A stretch of 64,000 nt of DNA from a bacterium (lineage in GTDB: Bacteria; Planctomycetota; Planctomycetia; Planctomycetales; Planctomycetaceae). Position numbers and translations under genes: made by a program. The notes below the pieces were generated by a model. That model made no database searches and was not told where the DNA came from. It worked only from the letters and a program-made list of their open reading frames with translations. This document shows positions 63,794-64,000 of the stretch, piece by piece; position 1 is the first letter of the stretch; the number at the start of each line of letters is the position of its first letter. The stretch covers positions 38,110-102,109 of the forward strand of contig WGME01000025.1 of the NCBI GenBank assembly GCA_016125225.1. Direction: 5' to 3'.

Positions 63794-63859
63794 ATGGCGA
63801 ACGTGTGGAAGAAGCAGACAATCCGGTATCTGAAAGATGGGAAGCAATCTCGGAGGGGC
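63794..63859 (+). pseudogene. 5' fragment of a tyrosine integrase gene
   Basis: ATG at 63794 reads MANVWKKQTIRYLKDGKQSR then RG, the kind of start found in planctomycete site-specific integrases (basic 'WKKxTIRYLKDGKQ' leader). The likeness stops at about 63859, where DNA of an IS5-type transposase begins on the other strand. The frame stays open to the window edge but its continuation is antisense to the transposase. The rest of the integrase is missing here. Confidence 0.5.
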
Positions 63860-64000
63860 GTCGCCGGAGACGGGAACTCGCGAGGGAGATCCTTCCAGCG
63901 GGCACCGGATTTGAGGACCCACAAGATCCCCTCGAAGCACCGTCGATCGTCGGCGGGAGGACGTCCTCCACGCGAAGAACGTGTCCGTTCGGGCAACAAA
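63859..64000 (-). pseudogene. Fragment of an IS5-family transposase, extends past the window edge
   Basis: Minus-strand reading LLPERTRSSRGGRPPADDRR then CFEGILWVLKSGARWKDLPR and EFPSPAT is the N-terminal DUF4096-like region of IS5-family transposases. The family normally continues with a CWRRL segment; here it changes abruptly at 63859 into antisense integrase DNA, so the gene is truncated at about residue 60. Its start lies beyond the right end of the window. The remaining IS is unseen, and no IS end was found at the junction. Confidence 0.75.

Noticed and set aside
1..64000. CRISPR array, rRNA genes, RNase P RNA, tmRNA
   Set aside because: No regularly spaced repeats and none of the conserved RNA segments were seen on either strand; absence judged by eye only.

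Overview
The window is a stretch of chromosome from a planctomycete, most likely family Planctomycetaceae or a close relative (genus not assignable from the sequence alone). Support comes from a TAT-exported orphan protein, a sulfatase with a C-X-P-X-R formylglycine motif and HEAT-like tail, a DUF1080 (3-keto-disaccharide hydrolase) domain protein, an FAD protein of the 'xanthan lyase-related' type, a CNGCH haem-c protein, a VIT/vWA secreted protein, a HU variant with an alanine/lysine-rich N-terminus, a MoxR ATPase and a CpaE/TadB/TadC set. Protein-coding density is high and genes lie in short runs on both strands. About 44 protein genes, two tRNAs (Glu-TTC, Leu-CAA) and no rRNA or CRISPR were found.

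Layout. 1-5.7 kb: pyrH-frr, a two-gene acyltransferase/membrane-protein unit, then rny after an 820-bp gene-free stretch. 5.8-24.7 kb: envelope and redox genes (TAT protein, nucleotide-sugar dehydratase, DsbD-like reductase, cytochrome-like protein, large anchored protein, sulfotransferase, glycosyltransferase, MoxR, ketoacyl synthase, proC, sthA, DUF2760). 24.7-29.9 kb: a Tad-pilus-like cluster (tadZ, an apparent tadA remnant, tadB, tadC, a LuxR-type regulator) with palindromic candidate operators in front. 29.9-35.1 kb: PfkB sugar kinase, Fe-alcohol dehydrogenase, MFS transporter, metallo-beta-lactamase-fold DNA exonuclease and a YfcE-like phosphoesterase. 35.3-49.6 kb: secreted vWA, sulfatase, small proteins, MacB-type permease, UvrD-type helicase, and hydrolase/VOC/FAD proteins. 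49.7-57.8 kb: a 1545-residue Lhr-type helicase, EamA transporter, ridA, murA, a small ORF and tRNA-Glu. 58-63.3 kb: csrA, HU, response regulator, FHA protein, glpD and a lipoate-ligase-like protein. The right edge is tRNA-Leu followed by the 5' stub of an integrase fused to the 5' part of an IS5-like transposase.

The most unusual structure is a collection of at least eleven intergenic inverted repeats of many unrelated sequence families (arms about 9-45 bp, one a perfect 33-bp pair). Three of these families recur inside the coding sequence of the Lhr helicase, where they are translated as part of an interdomain linker. Other points of note are glpD, which has no ATG/GTG/TTG start upstream of its dinucleotide-binding motif but has an ATT behind a good Shine-Dalgarno; a tad cluster whose ATPase gene appears reduced to its N-terminus; and an alpha/beta hydrolase with Glu in place of the nucleophilic Ser.

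Functions are assigned by motif and family recognition by eye; no database search was run. Start sites were moved inward where a Shine-Dalgarno, family length or signal peptide argued for it.
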